Assembly (NCBI GenBank): GCA_963705635.1
Contig: CAVPKH010000003.1
Location: forward strand, 62,001-126,000
Source: VRUE01 sp963705635
GTDB taxonomy: Bacteria > Actinomycetota > Thermoleophilia > Solirubrobacterales > 70-9
DNA length: 64,000 bases
Direction: 5' to 3'
This document shows, piece after piece, positions 62,196-64,000 of the stretch; within the stretch, counting starts at the first letter, position 1; every line of letters starts with the position of its first letter. The notes below the pieces were generated by a model. It ran no database searches and was not told the DNA's origin. It saw only the letters and a list, made by a program, of their open reading frames with translations. The translations under genes were made by a program, and so were the position numbers.

Positions 62196-64000
62196 ATGCG
62201 GACTTACCGTCGTTTGATGGGCTTTTTGCGCCCCTACCGCCGCCAGCTCTGGGGCTCGCTGGCCTTCGCCTGGGCGGCGATGGGGATGACGGTGCTGATC
62301 CCGTGGCTGATCGGGCGGGCGGTCAACGCGATCGAGGACGGCGACAAGCCCGACCTGCTGCCGCTGGCGCTGGCGATCGTCGGCGGCCGGGATCCTGCGC
62401 CTGGGGCTGACCGTGGTGCGGCGCCTGGTCGCGGGCAGGGTCTCGCTCGCGGTCGAATTCGACCTGCGCCAGCTCTTCTACGCGCACCTGCAGCGGCTCG
62501 AGCTCGGCTTCTTCGACGGCCAGCAGACCGGTCAGCTGATGTCGCGGGCGACGGTCGACCTGCAGGCGATCCGCTTCTTCCTCGGCTACGGCCTGATCTT
62601 CATCACCCAGAACCTGCTGACGATCACCCTGGTCACGATCGTGATGGTCGCGATCAACCCGCTGCTGGCGCTGATCGCCCTGCTCCCCGCGCCGCTGATC
62701 GTCTTCACCGCCTCCCGCTACAACCGGGTCTCGCGGCCGGCCGTGCAGGAGGTGCAGCAGCGAATCGCCGAGCTGACCGCGGAGGCCGAGGAGAACATCT
62801 CCGGCATCCGCATCGTCAAGGCCTTCGCCCGCGAGGAATACCAGCTGCACCGCTTCCAGCGCGCCGTCGGCCGCGTCTTCGACCAGAGCATCTACTCGAC
62901 CAAGCTGCAGGCCTTCTTCTCGCCGCTGATCGGGCTGCTGCCGCAGATGGGGATCGCCCTGGTGCTGCTGGTCGGCGGCCGCGAGGTGATCAACGGCACC
63001 CTCAGCCTCGGTGACTTCACCGCCTTCTACACCTACCTGGTGATCCTCGCCGGGCCGATGCGGATGCTGGGCGTGGCGATGGGCATGGCGCAGCGGGCGA
63101 TCGCCTCCGGCAACCGGCTCTTCGAGATCCTCGACCGCGAGCCGCAGATCGAGAGCCCGCCCGGAGCGCCAGCGCTGCCGGCCGGGGGCGGAGCGGTGCA
63201 GATGAGCGGGGTGACGCTGCGCTACGACGGCCCCCGCGCCAGCGAACCGAGAGTTGACCACACTGGGGTGGGGTCAAAGTCGGATGCGGCGTTGAGCGAC
63301 ATCGACTTCGAGGTCGAGGCCGGGCGCACGGTGGCGCTGGTCGGCCCCTCGGGCTCGGGCAAGACCAGCCTGGTCGCGCTGATCGCCCGCCTCTATGACC
63401 CGAGCGAGGGCTCGGTGCTGGTCGACGGCGTCGACGTGCGCTCGGTCGACGTCGACTCGCTGCGTGCCGAGATCGCCTTCGTCGGCGACGAGAGCTTCCT
63501 CTTCAGCGCCAGCGTCGCCGAGAACATCGCCTACCCAGCGCCCGAGGCGAGCCGCGAGGAGATCGAAGCGGCCGCCCGTCGCGCCCAGGCCGACGAGTTC
63601 ATCAGCGACCTGCCCGGCGGCTACGAGACCCGGGTCGGCGAGCGCGGCCTCACCCTCTCCGGCGGCCAGCGCCAGCGGGTGGCGATCGCCCGGGCGCTGC
63701 TGGCCGACCCCCGCATCCTGATCCTCGACGACGCCACCTCCTCGGTCGACGCGACCACCGAGGCGGCGATCAAGTCGGGCCTGCGCGAGGCGATGACCGG
63801 GCGGACGACGTTCATCATCGCCCACCGCCTCTCGACCGTCTCCCTTGCCGACGAGGTGATCGTGATGGACGGCGGCCGCATCGTCGACCGCGGCACCCAC
63901 GCCGAGCTGCTCGAAGGCTGCAGCTTCTACCGCGAGATCGCCGAGCACGGCCTCGCCGACTCGGTCTTCCTGCAGCGCGACCTCGAGCAGCGCGAGGAGA
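62196..64000 (+). CDS. ABC transporter, fused permease and ATP-binding (exporter), 3' end outside window
   Basis: The ATG at 62196 follows GAGGT and a -10-like TATAGT (62182-62187). The permease has six helices (LWGSLAFAWAAMGMTVLIPWLIG, LLTITLVTIVMVAINPLLALIALL and others) and ends before the ATPase. The ATPase shows Walker A GPSGSGKTS, Q-loop region AFVGDESFLF, signature LSGGQRQRVA, Walker B RILILDDATSSVD and the H-loop IIAHRLST. One frame break lies near 62,390 (VGG to RLGLTVVRR). A low-GC stretch at 63246-63291 encodes an unusual linker (RVDHTGVGSKSDAALS). This is a typical homodimer or heterodimer-half exporter; the substrate is unknown. Confidence 0.92.

Overview
The window is very GC-rich (around 70% by eye, with G or C in nearly every third codon position of the real genes) and almost all core genes read on the minus strand. 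Gene content and order are those of an actinomycete. The run tlyA-nadK-recN-steA-mctB(steB)-pyrG-xerD matches the mycobacterial/corynebacterial order, and the run alaS-ruvX-mltG-aroE-aroC-aroKB-aroQ-pepQ-efp-nusB-(xseB-like)-ispA-dxs is an actinobacterial order too. The style of the proteins (DUF3866, secreted small proteins, an AroK-AroB fusion, a scaffold-MnmA fusion) suggests Thermoleophilia/Solirubrobacterales. This is an inference; there is no rRNA in the window.

Layout. 1-13.6 kb: DNA repair, recombination and cell envelope (mutM partial, xerD, DUF3866, M20 peptidase, pyrG, MraY-like transferase, mctB, steA, recN), an MFS exporter, nadK and tlyA. 13.6-18.95 kb: an accessory block lodged between tlyA and dxs. 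It is bracketed by imperfect direct repeats and contains an exact 30-bp repeat pair, an integrase remnant, a secreted protein, an NTF2-like protein, GrpB, a divergent XRE regulator pair and a PEP-mutase-like enzyme. 18.96-23.1 kb: isoprenoid and translation genes (dxs, ispA, xseB-like, nusB, efp). 23.1-26.8 kb: a secreted protein, an SDR, an M42 peptidase and a GGDEF protein on mixed strands. 26.8-38.5 kb: pepQ, the shikimate genes, mltG, ruvX, alaS, mnmA and a DUF559 protein, tightly packed and probably co-transcribed. 38.7-45 kb: aspS-hisS and neighbours. 45.06 kb: a CAT-anticodon tRNA. 45.2-48.8 kb: a NACHT-LRR (bacterial NLR-like) protein. 48.9-52.8 kb: thrC, a candidate structured RNA with its own promoter and terminator, a GNAT protein and an IS982-family insertion sequence. 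52.8-56.3 kb: a divergent LeuRS-like protein cut at its 3' end by the IS, a small protein and a methyltransferase. 56.4-61 kb: a structured intergenic element, a GT39-GtrA fusion and a secreted GH92 mannosidase. 61-64 kb: a secreted protein, a hendecad coiled-coil membrane protein and an ABC exporter running off the end.

Functional links. The aro genes give most of the shikimate pathway (AroB, AroQ, AroE, AroK, AroC). dxs and ispA supply prenyl diphosphates. mltG, mctB/steA and the MraY-like transferase concern the envelope. AlaRS, AspRS, HisRS, MnmA, EF-P, NusB and TlyA are translation and RNA functions.

Two non-coding findings stand out. A conserved intergenic element occurs twice (about 11.87-11.98 kb and 56.39-56.55 kb) with different stem sequences that stay base-paired, which is covariation-like. 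A roughly 420-nt transcription unit at 50.35-50.77 kb has a sigma70-type promoter, paired 5'/3' ends, internal helices and an intrinsic terminator, but no convincing protein.

Sequence quality matters for reading this annotation. Several stretches (about 5.5-8.3, 12.5, 18.96-27.6, 57.8 and 60.1-62.4 kb) carry many single-base frame breaks inside essential genes, while the rest is clean. I treat these as probable sequencing indels and give whole-gene spans across the breaks.
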